Below are positions 22,901 through 33,400 of a stretch of DNA of 64,000 nucleotides, one piece after another (position 1 is the stretch's first letter; the number at the start of each line of letters is the position of its first letter). A program made the position numbers and the translations under genes. Origin of the DNA: Choricystis sp. odSpoLacu1 (Eukaryota > Chlorophyta > Trebouxiophyceae); assembly GCA_958009055.1 (NCBI GenBank), contig OY253651.1, forward strand, positions 558,001 to 622,000, in the 5' to 3' direction. The notes below the pieces were generated by a model, which did no database searches, was not told the DNA's origin, and was given only the letters and a program-made list of their open reading frames with translations.

Positions 22901-24947
22901 CGTCGCGGTGGTCGGCGTCGTCGTCGTCGCCGCCGCCGCCGCCCTCCCCCCCCCACCTCCTCCTCCCGCGCCACCAGCAGGCGCCCACCGCACGCGCCCG
23001 CTTCAGCCAGGGCGTCCGACTTTAGACGGGCCTCCATGGCTTCCAGGCGGCGGGAGGAGATGCCCACGTATTCGCGCATGTTCTTAAACGGGCGGGCCGC
23101 GTCGCGTAAAACGTGGGGCGCGCCCCTCACGTACGCGCACACCTCCTCCCTCAGGTTGACCCACAGCACGGTGACAGGGGTGGAGGAGGGTGAGATGGTG
23201 CTTTCCCCACCACGAACAGCGACAACAGCCGACAAGACGGCGGCGGCCACGCCGGCCGCGGTGGGCGTGCCGCCTCCATAGACCGCGGCCCCGGGCACCC
23301 GCCTAAAGTTGGGGGCGCCCGGGGCCAGGGGCGGCAGCCCCCGCGCCTGGCACCCCGGGTAGTGGTCGTCTTTCAGGATGGTGGCGGCCCCCAGGACGGC
23401 GCCCCGGCGGGCGGCGACGAGGGCGGCGGCCGCGTCGCGCGCGGCGGAGCGGGCGGCACCGCCCGCGTCGGACGAGACGCCGTGCCCGCCACCGCCGCCG
23501 TCGTCGCTGTCGTCGGCCGCGGTCGTCGTCCCGTCCCCAAGGTCGGAGCGGGAGTGGGTGCCAGCGCCACCACCTCCACCACCGCCACTGTGCAGTTCAA
23601 GAGCGGCGAGCGGGTTGCGGCGCAGCATGCGCGCGAGCACGCTTCTCAGCTCGGGCCGCGCTTTCGTCCACACACCAAACGGTTCGTGGTCCGACCCCTC
23701 TGGATCCGCCCGCGGCGACGCCAGGTACGCGGCAAACGTGATCAACACGCAGTACCGCTCCAGGTACTCGAGGGCGACGTCGAGGAGGGCGGAGCGTTTG
23801 TCGTCATCAGGCTCCGCGGCCAGGCGCGCGCGATACCCTGCGACCGCCTCCCTCAGGTTTTGCATCGCAGACGCAGCATCCAGCACGGCGTCCAGCCCTG
23901 CTTTGGCGGCCGCACCCCCCGGCAGCACGCGCAGCAGGGAGCGGACGCACGCGTAGCGGCCGTGGAGGAGGGCGGTGGCGGCGGGCGGCGTGGCCGGGTC
24001 GCGCGCGAGCGCGCGGCGGAGGATGCCCACCAGTCGGGCAGGCCGGGGACTGGCGTCGCCGGCAGCGCCAGCAGCGACTGGTCGGCATCACCACCGATGT
24101 CGCTGGTGGTGGCGCCTGCCAGCTCTGCCGCGCGCCGCCTCAGGCAGACAAGGGCCGCGATCACCATACCTGTCGTCGTCCGCCCCCGCCCCATCTGGCA
24201 GTTGAACACGAGCGCCGCGCCGGGGGGCGGCCGCCACGCCCTCGCCAGCAGCGCCGCAAAGTCGGCGTCTTTGGGCGCTTTCTCATCTGTGACCGGGACT
24301 CGAACATAATCCACGGAGTAGCCATCGACGGACGCCAGTTCGCCAAACAGTTCGAGTGGTGTCTGCACATCCGCCTCTGTGACCGCCTCCCACTCCGCCA
24401 CCACCTGAAAGTCGGCGGCTTCGTGGGCGACGAGGACGGCGCCGTCCCAGGCGGCCGCCTCGCGCAGGACGTCGGCTTTGAGGCGGGCCTCCATCGACTC
24501 GACGCGCGTCCGGTCGATGCCTGTGTACTCCAGGTTGGCAAACGGGGCCCCCGCCTCCCGCACGACGTAGGGCGCGCCATTGATGTAGACGACAGGCTCT
24601 TCACGCATGTTGTGCCAGAGGACGCGGCGGGGGGGGGTGGAGGCGGCGCCGAGCGCGTCGAGCACGGCGCGCGCGCCCGCGGCGGTCGGAATCGCCAGCC
24701 CGTACACAGGCAGGCCCGGCACATCCCGAAAGTTGGGGGCGCCCCGCATGGAGGCGAGGCGCTTGTTCTGGCACCCTGGGAAGTGGTCTGATTTGAGGAG
24801 GGTGCCTGCTGTGAGGACGTCACCGGCACGGGCGGCGAGAACCGCGTCGGCGGGGGGGAAGGCGGGAGGGGCGTCGGCGTGGTGGTCACCGCCGCCGCCA
24901 GGTGAGGGTGGCGTCGTGCCGTCCATGGTGGCGGTGGGGTCGGCCAT
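19902..24947 (-). CDS. PALD1: Paladin-like phosphatase with three PTP-type repeats (frame broken five times)
   Basis: Paladin proteins carry repeated cysteine-phosphatase domains and are linked to phosphoinositide and signalling control. One exon of about 1,679 residues is seen once five breaks are healed. Repeat 1 (about 24880-24060): LKSDHFPGCQNKRL, PNFRDVPGLPVYG, VLWHNMREEPVVYING, and the CX5R loop NCQMGRGRTTTGMV. Repeat 2 (about 23400-22600): LKDDHYPGCQARG, LREEVCAYVRGAPHVLRD, and a loop reading CQMGGGRTTTGMV after healing. Repeat 3 (about 21650-20650) has TREELTLYAGG but its loop, IARTATGSSARF, lacks the catalytic Cys. Between repeats are the paladin-specific MQNLREAVAGYR and YLERYCVLITFAAYL. 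Breaks: a CG tract near 24000-24020, and C/G runs at 22946-22954, 22780-22785, 22642-22652 and 22176-22186. Removing one unit at each gives exactly 1,680 codons, which argues against a decayed pseudogene. Confidence 0.85.
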
Positions 24948-25247
24948 GGGGACGAGGAGGAGAGGGTGGGTGGGTCGGGAGGGGGGGTGGAACACCCGCC
25001 GCGCCTCGGACCACGTGCGGAGAACGCGCCAGCGCCGGGTGTGGGAAGGCGACACACGGACGACGGCAGCCGCGATGCAGAACGGGCGGGTGTGTGCGGG
25101 ACCGGGGAGAGGCGTGAGCGGCGCTTCTCGGCCGCGAATGCTCCTCTTCCGTGCTGGCAAGAGTGTTTTCACCGTCGCTTCAGTTCTGTTTTTTTTGTAT
25201 TCGATTCGTCCCTGCGCGCAGGGGCGCGCGCCCACACACCACATACC
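24948..25247. promoter_or_regulatory. Divergent intergenic region, paladin / C1D-like gene
   Basis: A 300-nt spacer between divergent start codons. It is GC-rich, with a T-rich stretch (gttttttttg near 25190) on the plus side. No conserved ORF or RNA gene was recognised. Confidence 0.35.
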
Positions 25248-25763
25248 ATGGACGTCCCTCCTCCTGATGGCGCCCTAGAGGCTCTGGAAGTCGCACGGGT
25301 GAGCAGAGAGAGGAGAAAGGAATGGGAGGAAACGGCGGCCCCGACGCACCTGGCCAAAAAAACTCAACCCACCCTCTCTTCACCCAGGCCGCCCTCACCT
25401 CCCTGCACGCCGCCCTGGAGCCGTTGCTGGGGGCCGACATCTCGGCCCTGGACGACCACGTGAGTTGTGTGTGTGTGTGTGGGGGGTGCGTGTGTGTGTG
25501 TGTGTTTCGTTTTTTTCTCTCACCCCCTCCCACCACCACCCACCCAAACCCAGCCCGACCCCGTCCACCGCGCCCGCACCTCCCACGCCCTGGCCACGGC
25601 GGCTGCCTCCCTCATCCGCACCGCGGAGGGAGCGGCCGGGCGGAGCGTGGGGGGGGAGGGAGTGGGAGCAGAGTTGGCTGTGGTTGCGCGCAGCGCGCGC
25701 GCGGCGGCGCGGCTCGAGGTGGCGCTGGCGGCGGCGGCAGCCAAAGGCAGGGCGGCACGATGA
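25248..25763 (+). CDS. Small helical protein, possibly C1D/Lrp1 family
   Basis: Three exons, 25248-25298, 25388-25459 and 25554-25763, all in phase 0, give 110 residues. The chain is wholly helical in appearance. ALTSLHAALEPLLGADIS, then DPVHRARTSHALATAAASL, then GVGAELAVVARSARAAARLE resemble the three-helix Sas10/Utp3/C1D fold. In that fold a LEPLL helix is followed by a KAxxxxxxAYxLxxL helix. C1D/Lrp1 is a cofactor of the nuclear exosome. The alanine-rich composition makes the match weak, and another small helical protein (a mediator or kinetochore subunit) is possible. The second intron carries a GT repeat. Splice sites are canonical and the joined frame is clean. Confidence 0.45.
25466..25505 (+). 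repeat. GT dinucleotide repeat inside an intron
   Basis: Two (GT)n blocks separated by ggggggtgc sit directly downstream of the donor of intron 2 of the C1D-like gene. They are purine/pyrimidine alternating and could adopt Z-DNA. Confidence 0.8.
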
Positions 25764-26042
25764 GAGAGCAATGTATGTGGTGTATTTTTGTGTGGGTGGT
25801 TCTGGGGGTTTGCGAGTCAGAGCTTTAACAGTTCAGGGAAAGAAGAATGGAAAAAAAAGTGGGCGGGGGTCATGCTGCGGAAAAAACTCTCTCTCTTCTC
25901 TCTCTCTCTCTCAAAGAATGGTGGGTGGGTGGGGGAAGGGAAGACAATGCTGCGGATGGTGGTGGGGAATGGCCAACGGGGGAAGACGGGAGGCGGGAGG
26001 GAGGCACGACGGCAACCCCTCCCCCGCTCTCCCTCTCTCTCT

Positions 26043-26478
26043 TCACGCCAAAAAGCCCAGCTTCTCGCCATTCTTCTTGGCCAGCCGGATCAGGCCCTGC
26101 ACTTGCTTGTTGTCCACGCCGATGGACTTGCCAAACTCTTTGATGACTGAGGGGTTGTGGGGTGGAAAGGCAGTGATTTTTTGGTGAGGCGGACGCGAGG
26201 GGCGGTGGTCGAATCGCGCTCTCCAACCGCCGCCCCCTCCTCCCACGCCACACACACCCCTCTCCACCCATCTCACCTTGCGAGTGCAGCGAAATCGCTT
26301 TCCCCCGAAACTGGTTGAACTCTTTCTGCCCCATCGCGTTGCGCACGACGCGGACGAGGGGGGCAAACGGGCCGCCCGCGCCCTTGTTGCCCATCGTGAC
26401 GGTCCGCCTGGACGGTCCGGAGGCGGGGGCTGAGTGGGAAGGACGGGAGGGTGTGAAGGGGGGAAGAGGGGTGAGCAT
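26043..26478 (-). CDS. PGR5: PGR5, proton gradient regulation 5
   Basis: PGR5 is needed for antimycin-sensitive cyclic electron flow around photosystem I on the thylakoid surface. Two exons, 26277-26478 and 26043-26146, give 101 residues. The mature part is unmistakable: PFAPLVRVVRNAMGQKEFN, then FRGKAISLHSQ, VIKEFGKSIG, and KQVQGLIRLAKKNGEKLGFL with a final Ala. The intron cuts the LHSQ/VI junction in phase 1. The start is uncertain. The ATG at 26478 gives only about 27 residues (MLTPLPPFTPSRPSHS...) before MGNKG, which is short for a transit peptide. A CTCAG at about 26437-26441 could be an acceptor for an unseen upstream exon. The identity is firm; the N-terminus is not. Confidence 0.9.
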
Positions 26479-27376
26479 TGCGCACGATGGGGGGAGGGAA
26501 GGCAGCGGCAACCCCGGCGCGCGCCGGCCGCCAGTCGAAGAGACGAGCGGAGGGTGAGGGATGGGAGGGGAGGCGTCCGCCCCTCTCTCTCTCCTCGCCG
26601 GCCGTCCCCAGCCAGGGATCCTGTCACGCGCGAGCTCCACATGCAGCCGACTTCACCCGGCGCAAGGGCGGCGCGTTTGATTGGGGGAGAGGAAGAGGCA
26701 GCGGGACAACACCACCGCCTTCTCTCACACACCTGCGCGTCGCGGCGCACGCGACGCTCCCAGTGCCACCGCGCCTGGCCGCCGAATGGCGACCGCGCGG
26801 GGCCTGGGCACCGATGCGTGCATGGAGAGGGGGGAGGAGGGACGGAGAGGCGCGCGGAAGCCTACTCGCGAGAAGAAGGGGGGAGCGCGCTAAGAGAAGA
26901 AGAGAAGCGTTGTTTGTTGTGTGGCGAGGAAGGGAAGCCTGTGTTTTGTGTGTTGCCACGCACGCACAGAGTCCAGAGTCCTGGCAGACGTGTCGTTGGA
27001 CAACAAGGGGAGAGGAGGGATCAAACTCGTCTTACAAAAAACAGGCAGCGTAGGGGAGGGAGGGCGTGGGTGGAGAGAGGAAGAGGGGGGTCGCGTCGGA
27101 CTGATCAGGGCGCGCCGCTCGCAGACCCCCCACTCCCCCACCAAAACCACCAGCCAAAACACCGTCTCCCCCCCACACACTCGTGCAGCGGGGGCAGCGG
27201 GGGGCAAAAGAATTGAGGTGAAAGTTTTTTTTTTGTTGGGGGGGGGTAAAAAAAAGGAAGCAAAAAGGGTTTGTTTTTTCTCTCTTGCTCTCAACACTCC
27301 CAAACACACTCAAAAAACGGGGGGGGCGGCGACGCCAGCAGCCACACCCAAGCACGCAGCGGGTGTTACTTTCTCT
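26479..27376. other. Intergenic region between PGR5 and ClpS
   Basis: About 900 nt between two minus-strand genes. It should hold the ClpS 3' untranslated region, with A/T homopolymers at 27225-27320, and the PGR5 promoter and leader. A missing PGR5 first exon could lie here; I found no convincing ATG plus donor. Long ORFs crossing it are composition artefacts. Confidence 0.4.
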
Positions 27377-28071
27377 TCACGCGTCCCCACCGCTATCGCT
27401 CCCCCCTTTCCCGGCAGGCTCGATGCTGGAGATCAACCCTCCCCGCCTCAGCCCCTCACAGTAGCGTTCAGCGTCGGGCTGGGGGGCACAGGCCGCGACG
27501 CCGACGCCGTGCGCGTGCGCGTCCTCCATCACTTGCACTGCGTCGTCGAGGGCCAGGCCATCCACCACTTTGAGCAACACCCTCACGACGTACTCGCGGC
27601 GGTTGACATCGTCATTGTGCAGCAAGACGCGGTATGGGCGCGCGCGGCGCGGGGACGGGGCGGGGCGGGAGGAGACGCCCGGGGTGAGGGTGGGGGCGTC
27701 CGCGATGCCGCCGCCCGTGGCGCGGGTGCGGTGGGAGAAGGCTGGTGGAGGGTGTTGGGGTGTGTGGGCGGAGAGGAAGTGCGACAACCAAAAAACAACC
27801 AACGAGGCGGCGGCGGAATGCCTCGCACACCGCGGGTTGCCCCGCAAGCTCCCCGCCTGCCCACCCCCCAATCTGGCTCTGCTCGCCACTCACCCTGTGC
27901 GTGGCGCCCGCTGACGCCGGGCGCCGGCGCGCGCGCCAGAGACCCCGCGCCGGCCGCGCGGGCGGGAGGCGAGGCACGGCGTGCGCTGCTGTCGCCGGGC
28001 GCCGCCGCGGGCACCGCCCGATGGGGCCCTCGGGATGATGAGACGCGGGAAATGGCAGCCAGGTGCGGCAT
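27377..28071 (-). CDS. CLPS1: ClpS, plastid N-recognin adaptor of the Clp protease
   Basis: ClpS binds N-degron substrates and hands them to the ClpC/ClpP protease in the plastid stroma. Two exons, 27894-28071 and 27377-27741, give 180 residues. The first 75 residues are rich in Arg, Ser and Ala and serve as a likely transit peptide. The ClpS fold follows: RPYRVLLHNDDVNRREYVVR, with the HNDD residues that hold the substrate N-terminus. Then come VLLKVVDGLALDDAVQVME, AHAHGVGVAACAPQPDAE and the ending LISSIEPA. The extra GKGGSDSGG tail is unusual. The intron is 152 nt with a GTGAGT donor. Its position between transit peptide and adaptor domain is typical of a domain-boundary intron. Confidence 0.93.
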
Positions 28072-28177
28072 TGGTGTGTGGGTGGCGGTGGCACAGGCGG
28101 GAGAGAGAAACGAAAAACGAAGTGTGGCGAAGGCGAGGTGGCTGCGTGGTTTTTTGTTTTTGTTGCTTTGCGGTGTG

Positions 28178-28182
28178 TTACA
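28178..28182 (-). promoter_or_regulatory. Putative TGTAA polyadenylation signal, eL22
   Basis: TGTAA on the minus strand lies 135 nt after the eL22 stop. TGTAA is the known chlorophyte poly(A) signal. Confidence 0.45.
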
Positions 28183-28316
28183 CGTCGCACACCTACCGCA
28201 CACTCCAAAAGAAAGAAGGAAAGAGGAAACAGTGAAATCAGGGGGTGTGGAAACAGGGAAAGAAAAGAGGCGTCCGGCAGAAGAAGGGAAAAGCAAACAC
28301 TCCTCCTCTGTCTCGC

Positions 28317-28700
28317 TCAAGCCTCCTCCTCCTCCGCCTCGTCCGCCGCGATGTTGAAGTAGCGCAGCTCGTACGCCCCCCTGTCCTTGCCGGCGGCCAC
28401 CACGCGCAGCCAGTCGCGGACGGCGTGCTTTTTGAGGAACTTCTTCGTCAGGTATTTCAGGTACCGCTTGGACAGGGGCGTGCCCGGGGCCGCGGTCACC
28501 GTCACCTTGGACTTGTCGCGCGCCACGGTCACGGCATCGCCAAGAGCACCGGGTTTGCCCCCCACCTTGATTTTGTCGGCCAGGAACTTCTCGAACGCCG
28601 CCAGCTCCATGATCTTGTCGTCCACCGGCTTCGTGCAGTCGACGACGAACACGGTGGCCTTCTTGGCGGCTTTCTTGGTGGGGGTGGGCTTGGCCGGCAT
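28317..28700 (-). CDS. RPL22: 60S ribosomal protein eL22
   Basis: A cytosolic large-subunit ribosomal protein of 127 residues in one exon. The N-terminus [20 protein letters not shown] is basic, followed by the conserved [20 protein letters not shown]. The rRNA-binding block is [16 protein letters not shown], then [10 protein letters not shown] and YELRYFNIA. The acidic tail DEAEEEEA is a family hallmark. The length is standard and the start is unambiguous. Unlike many neighbours it has no alanine-rich insertions, fitting a highly expressed housekeeping gene. It is divergent from the small unknown gene at 29482, with a long GC-rich spacer between. Confidence 0.97.
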   Translation of the reverse strand: MPAKPTPTKKAAKKATVFVVDCTKPVDDKIMELAAFEKFLADKIKVGGKPGALGDAVTVARDKSKVTVTAAPGTPLSKRYLKYLTKKFLKKHAVRDWLRVVAAGKDRGAYELRYFNIAADEAEEEEA

Positions 28701-29481
28701 GATTGTGGTTGTGTGGGGAGGGTGGGGAGAGTCTGTGTGTGGGGAGGAGGGGGAGGGTGAGTGCGAACGCACAGAAGCCGGCGCACGCGCCACGCCCCCA
28801 GCGCTGCCGAGGGGTGGAATGCGTGCGTTGAATGGGGCGGTGCGCTGGGCGGCAGGCGGGGGGCGGCGCCAGATCTTGGCGCGGGCGTTCGCAAACACAA
28901 AAACGCGGAGCACGCCGCCAGAAGGGAAGCGTGTGCGCAGGCTGGCGCGCGGGGCGACAGCACGCTGGCAACCCTGTTCATACAGCGCAGCGTGTCCACG
29001 CGCCAAGGAGGGTGGGCGAGGGGCGCGAGTGCGCGCGGGGCGGCGCAAGGGGGGCGGCGAAAGGCGCAAGCAAGAGCGATCGGCGGCCGTCGTCGATTGG
29101 GGGTGCGGCACCGCGTCTCTCCCGCACGCCACGCGAAAGCCCAGGCTGTAGCTGCCGTCGCAGCATTCGCTCAGCAGTCTCGCGCTTGTGCGGTGAGGTC
29201 GCGGTGCGAGGGAAGCGAGGCGGTGGGGCGGGGAACGGCACACAACAACGACGGCGGCCCCGTGAGGGGGGCAAGCGCTGGTCGGCGCGCCCTGCCGCCT
29301 GCCACGCGCGCGCGCGCGCCTGCCCCCGCACGCAGGGGCGCGCAGTGCGTGCGCCACTGAAGAGGCAGCCCAGATGGCGGGGGCGCGTACCTGATCCAAA
29401 GACGAGAGAGGGCCGCGACCGGGGTTGTGAGAGCTCGTTTGGGTTCCGTCTCACTCTTCGCTCAAACTTTCTCTCGTCGCT
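28701..29481. other. Long GC-rich divergent spacer, eL22 / small unknown gene
   Basis: 781 nt between divergent starts, among the longest gaps here. It should contain the strong eL22 promoter. Several open frames cross it on both strands but none shows a coding-like sequence. No tRNA-type T-loop, box C/D, SRP or RNase P signature was recognised. A structured RNA cannot be ruled out by eye. Confidence 0.35.
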
Positions 29482-29908
29482 ATGGGATTCCTCGACGCCG
29501 CCCGCGCCGCCATCGAGCGCAACATGCAGAGCAGCTCAGAGCGCGACGCCTGGTGGGCGGCCTACACGCGCCGCGTGGACGTCGCGGCGCAGGCGCTGTG
29601 AGTTTTTTCGTGGGGGGGGATGGGGGGGCGCGGCAGGCGTGCACGCACGCCTCGCGCTCGCCCTCGCTCGCGCGCTCTCCTGTGGATGTCTGCTGGTTAT
29701 GTGGAGCCCGCGGGCGCGCGAAACGACGGGGGCACGAAGGCTCACACATGCACACCACCTCCACCCACCCTCACACAGCAAGCGCCAGTGGGCCATCCCC
29801 ACGAAGGTGCCCGGCTTCTGGAAGACGCCCGCGTCTGAGGCGCGCTATGAGACGGCGCACGACCCCGCGCTGAAAACATTGCGGCGGCGCAACATCGATG
29901 AGGAGTGA
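29482..29908 (+). CDS. Unknown small protein, 81 residues
   Basis: Two exons, 29482-29597 and 29779-29908, are joined in phase 2 through a 181-nt intron. The protein begins MGFLDAARAAIERN and continues SSERDAWWAAYTRRVDVAAQ, then KRQWAIPTKVPGFWKTPASE. It ends KTLRRRNIDEE. It is basic, Trp-rich (WW, W, W) and soluble, with one N-terminal helix. The composition is clearly protein-like, with few of the alanine runs of spurious frames. The size and the PTKVPGFWKTP segment suggest a conserved small subunit, perhaps mitochondrial, but I cannot name a family. The donor read-through gives an immediate stop (CTG TGA), so splicing is needed. Confidence 0.7.
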
Positions 29909-30447
29909 GGTTTGTGTGTTTGTTTCTTTTTATTTTTCTTCCCTTTTTTTCCGCCGCCCCTGTGTCATCATCTGCAAATCGAACAACCAGCACTCTTAAA
30001 TAACGTGAGAGAGAGAGGGAGAGAGGAGGAGGCGGCCCTCTTTTTTGACAGCGCAAATGTTTTTTTTTACACGCGCAACACTCTCAAGGCACACGCACAA
30101 AATGGGATCGCTCTCCCCGTGATTTTTTTAGGAAACGGTGGTTTGTTTTTGTTAGCTTTTAGGGCGGACAAAAGGGGAGGGTGAGGTGGCACACTGGGGG
30201 GTAACAAACACACGAGGAAAAGTGCAGCGGCGGCGGGGGAAGGGAGGGGAAAGGGGGGAAGTCCGAAACAAGGGGATTTTGGGGGGATCTTTTTTTAGAA
30301 AAACGCGCACAAAACGCAGTCGAAAGAATGGTTTTGGGGGTAGGGAAGGGGGGGTGTGGGGACTGGGGACGGGGGGAAATGAAACACAAAAGGGAGGGAC
30401 GGGGAATGATAGTCGGTAGGGGGGCAATGAAACACGCACACACACAC
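29909..30447. other. Convergent 3' region, small unknown gene / Pumilio
   Basis: 539 nt between two stop codons facing each other. It holds both 3' untranslated regions, with many T and A runs and G-rich purine stretches (30200-30420). A TGTAA on minus at 30067-30071 is a possible Pumilio poly(A) signal, though far from its stop. No ORF is supported. Confidence 0.4.
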
Positions 30448-33400
30448 TCACGCCGCCGCCAACGTCGACGACGGCGCCCCATCAGGCGCGGTAGGCGGCA
30501 GGGGCGCGGGTTCATCCAGCACGTCGGGCGGCAGCGCACCCACCGCCGCGACCGCGGCGGCAGCAGTCGCGGCAGCCGCGGCCGCGTCACCATCATCCCC
30601 GGGGGACGGCACCCCACTGCCCACGGGCGTCGCCCTCGCATTGACACGCGCAGCGATGCGCTTGCCGTGGGGCGTGCCCCGCAGGGAGGGGAGGTGGGGT
30701 TTGACGGCTTCGGCTAGAGCAGCCCCCGCCCCCGGTCCCGCCGTCGCCAGGGCCGACTGCACAACGTAGTTGGCGTACGGGTCGGCCAGCAGGCGGGGGA
30801 GCAGGGGGGAGGCGGCGAGCTCGGCCACGATGGCGTCGCGCAGGCGTTGCACTTCAGCGGCGGCGGCGGCGGCCGCCTCCTCCGCGCCGGCCGCGTCGGC
30901 CCCTGCGGCCGCTGCGTCCGCGCCCGCCGACGTGGCCGCAATCCCGGGGTCCAGCTTCAACAACCTCTCCACCACGTTGGACGCAAACTTTTGTTGGGCG
31001 AGGCGGGGGGCGTGGCCCGACAGGGCGCGTGCCACCGCCGCGGCGGCGGCCGCGCCGCCGCGCGCGCCCGCGCGCTCGCCGCCGCCACCCGACCTCTCGC
31101 CACCGCCGCCGTCCAGCACGTACTGCACGACATAGTTGCCAAACGGGTCTTGGGCGAGAATCAGGGAGGCGTCTGCCACGGCGGCCACGATGCGCGCGCG
31201 GTGGGGGGGTGGGGCAGCGTCGATGCAGCGTTGGAGGACGCAGCAGCCGTGCCTGTGGGTGGCGACGTCGTGCAGGGCGTCCACGACGGCGTCGTAGACA
31301 AAGGAGGCGTCTTCGGGGTCGAAACGCTGGGGGAGTGTGGACAGGAGGGGGCGGGTGGGGGAGGGTGGGGTGAAACGTCAAGCTGTGTCCTGTCTCTCTC
31401 TCTTTCCTCCCACCCTCTCTCCTCACGTCTCTCTCACCTGCAGCACCCTCTGAATCACGTGGTTGCCATTGATGTCGCGCACCAGGGTGACGACGCCCGG
31501 GGCGAGGGCGTCCACCAGGGCGTCCACCCCGTCGCGAGACGACGCGCCGGCGTCCACCAGCCGCTGGACTGCGCGCGTGCCGTGGGGGGACAGAGCGGCG
31601 GCAACCAGCCCCCCTTCCGCGGCAGCCGCCCGCAGCAGGGCGACGCGTTGGTCGGGGGAGGCGCGGTCTGCGACTTTTTGGATGAGGTAGTTTCCAAATG
31701 GGTCGGCCATCAGGGCACGTGCCCCGTCCACCAGCTCCGGCAGGATGGCTGCCACCGCGGCCGACCCACCCTCATCTACCCGCCGCTGCAGGAAGCGGCA
31801 CCCATGCTGGTCGCGCGCCAGGGTGAGGACTTGGCCGACGGCTTCGTCAATGGTGGCGAGGCCGCAGCGCGCGCCGTCGTCGTCGTCGGCGTCGCGGCGG
31901 CGGCGGTCGGAGGGGGCGGCGTGGGTGGCGCGGGGGGGGCGGCCGGCGCGGTCGCGGTCGCGGTCGCTCGGGCGGGCGTCGCCGTAGGTGGGGAGGCCGG
32001 CCAAGGCTGCGGCCGCGGCGGCAGCTGCCGCGTGCGCCGAGTGGTGGTGCGGCGGGGGTGGGGCAGGGGGAACGCCACCCCCGCCGCCACGCCCCAGCAT
32101 GGCCGAGTGGACAGCCGCGGCGGCAGCTGCAGCGGCGGCTGCCGCGGCGCCGGGGGGAGGCGGCGGATAGTACGCGTGGTGGTGGTGGGCAGCGGCGGCA
32201 GCAGCCGCGCGCGCTGCCGCTGCCCCACCCCCTCCATACCCGCCGCCGCCGCCACCATACCCGGCCTGCTGCGACAGCGCAGCCTCGTAGGCGGCAGCAT
32301 AGGCGGCCGCGTACTCTGACTGGGAGAGGGCGCCCGGTGGGGGCGGGTGCTGCTGCCCGCGGTCGCCCCCGCCACGCGCGTGGGGCAGGCCGTGGGGCGG
32401 GCGCCCGCCCCGCCCGCGCGCTGCTGCTGCGGCCGCAGCGGCTGCGGCAGCCGCGGCAGCCGCCCCGCGCCCCGCCCCGGGCGGTGGCGTGCGCGCGCGC
32501 GCGCGGCAGCCGCGGCAGCCGCCAGCGACGCGGTGAGGCCGTCGCCGCCGCCACTGCCAAAGGGAGCATCCCCATTCAACGGGGAGGGGGCGCGCTGGGG
32601 GGCGGGGGGGGCGGGGCCGTCGAGGGCGAGGGAGGAGAGGGCCGCCAGAACGGAGCGGTCTGCCTCGTACCCTCGGTCGCGATCGCCGCCGCCAAACAGG
32701 GAGCCGTCTCCACCACCGCTCATGCCGGAGCCGTCGCCGGAGACGGGAGGGGGCAGGCCGCGGCGGCCCGAGGCGAGCTGCAGCGCGTAAAACTTTTCGT
32801 AGTCATCATCACACCGGATGTCGCCGACGAGGGCGGGGGTCCAGCGTCCGTCAGCGTCGGAGGTGGAGGAGGGGGCGCCCTGGGGTGTGGTGGTGGGGTG
32901 GGAGGGGGGGGGGGGGTGAGCGAGGGAAGACGCTGTTTCCGCAGCGTTTTCTTGGTGTTCTCTGCCACGCGCGCCCACCCCTCTCCCCGCCTGCCAAAAC
33001 CACGCGCATTGCGGGTGAATCAATCCCCTGCCCACCGTCCGAGGGGCGGGAGGCCGAGGCGGGAATGAGGAGCACGTGCCTGCCCGGAAAAAGGGCGACA
33101 CCGACGGCTCGATGTGCTTTCCCCTCGCGTGCTGCCGTCCCCACCCCTCCTCCCCTCCCGCCACATGGAGGAGGAGGAAGAGTGCCACAACAACAACTCA
33201 CCAGCCCGTGCGCCGCCCACAGCTGCTCCAGGTGGGGGGGCGCCGACGTCGCGCGCGGCGGCGGGTCGAACACGGCGTCCGAAAACACGGCCGCGACCGA
33301 CGCATCGACGGCTTGCCTGTGTGTGTTGTAAGAGGAGGGGGTGGTGGGTCAGCGTGAGAGAGAGCGGAGGGGGGAGGGGGACGGGGGCGTGCGGAAACAC

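Noticed and set aside
19902..24947. Paladin as a decayed pseudogene
   Set aside because: Five breaks look like decay, but all lie in repeats and all heal by one repeat unit, with conserved residues kept on both sides and no stop outside the shifts.
26921..28357. Long plus-strand frame across ClpS
   Set aside because: It overlaps the ClpS exons in antisense and includes 3' untranslated homopolymers.
28701..29481. tRNA or known small RNA in the eL22 gap
   Set aside because: No T-loop, box C/D or other signature could be seen; kept only as an open question.
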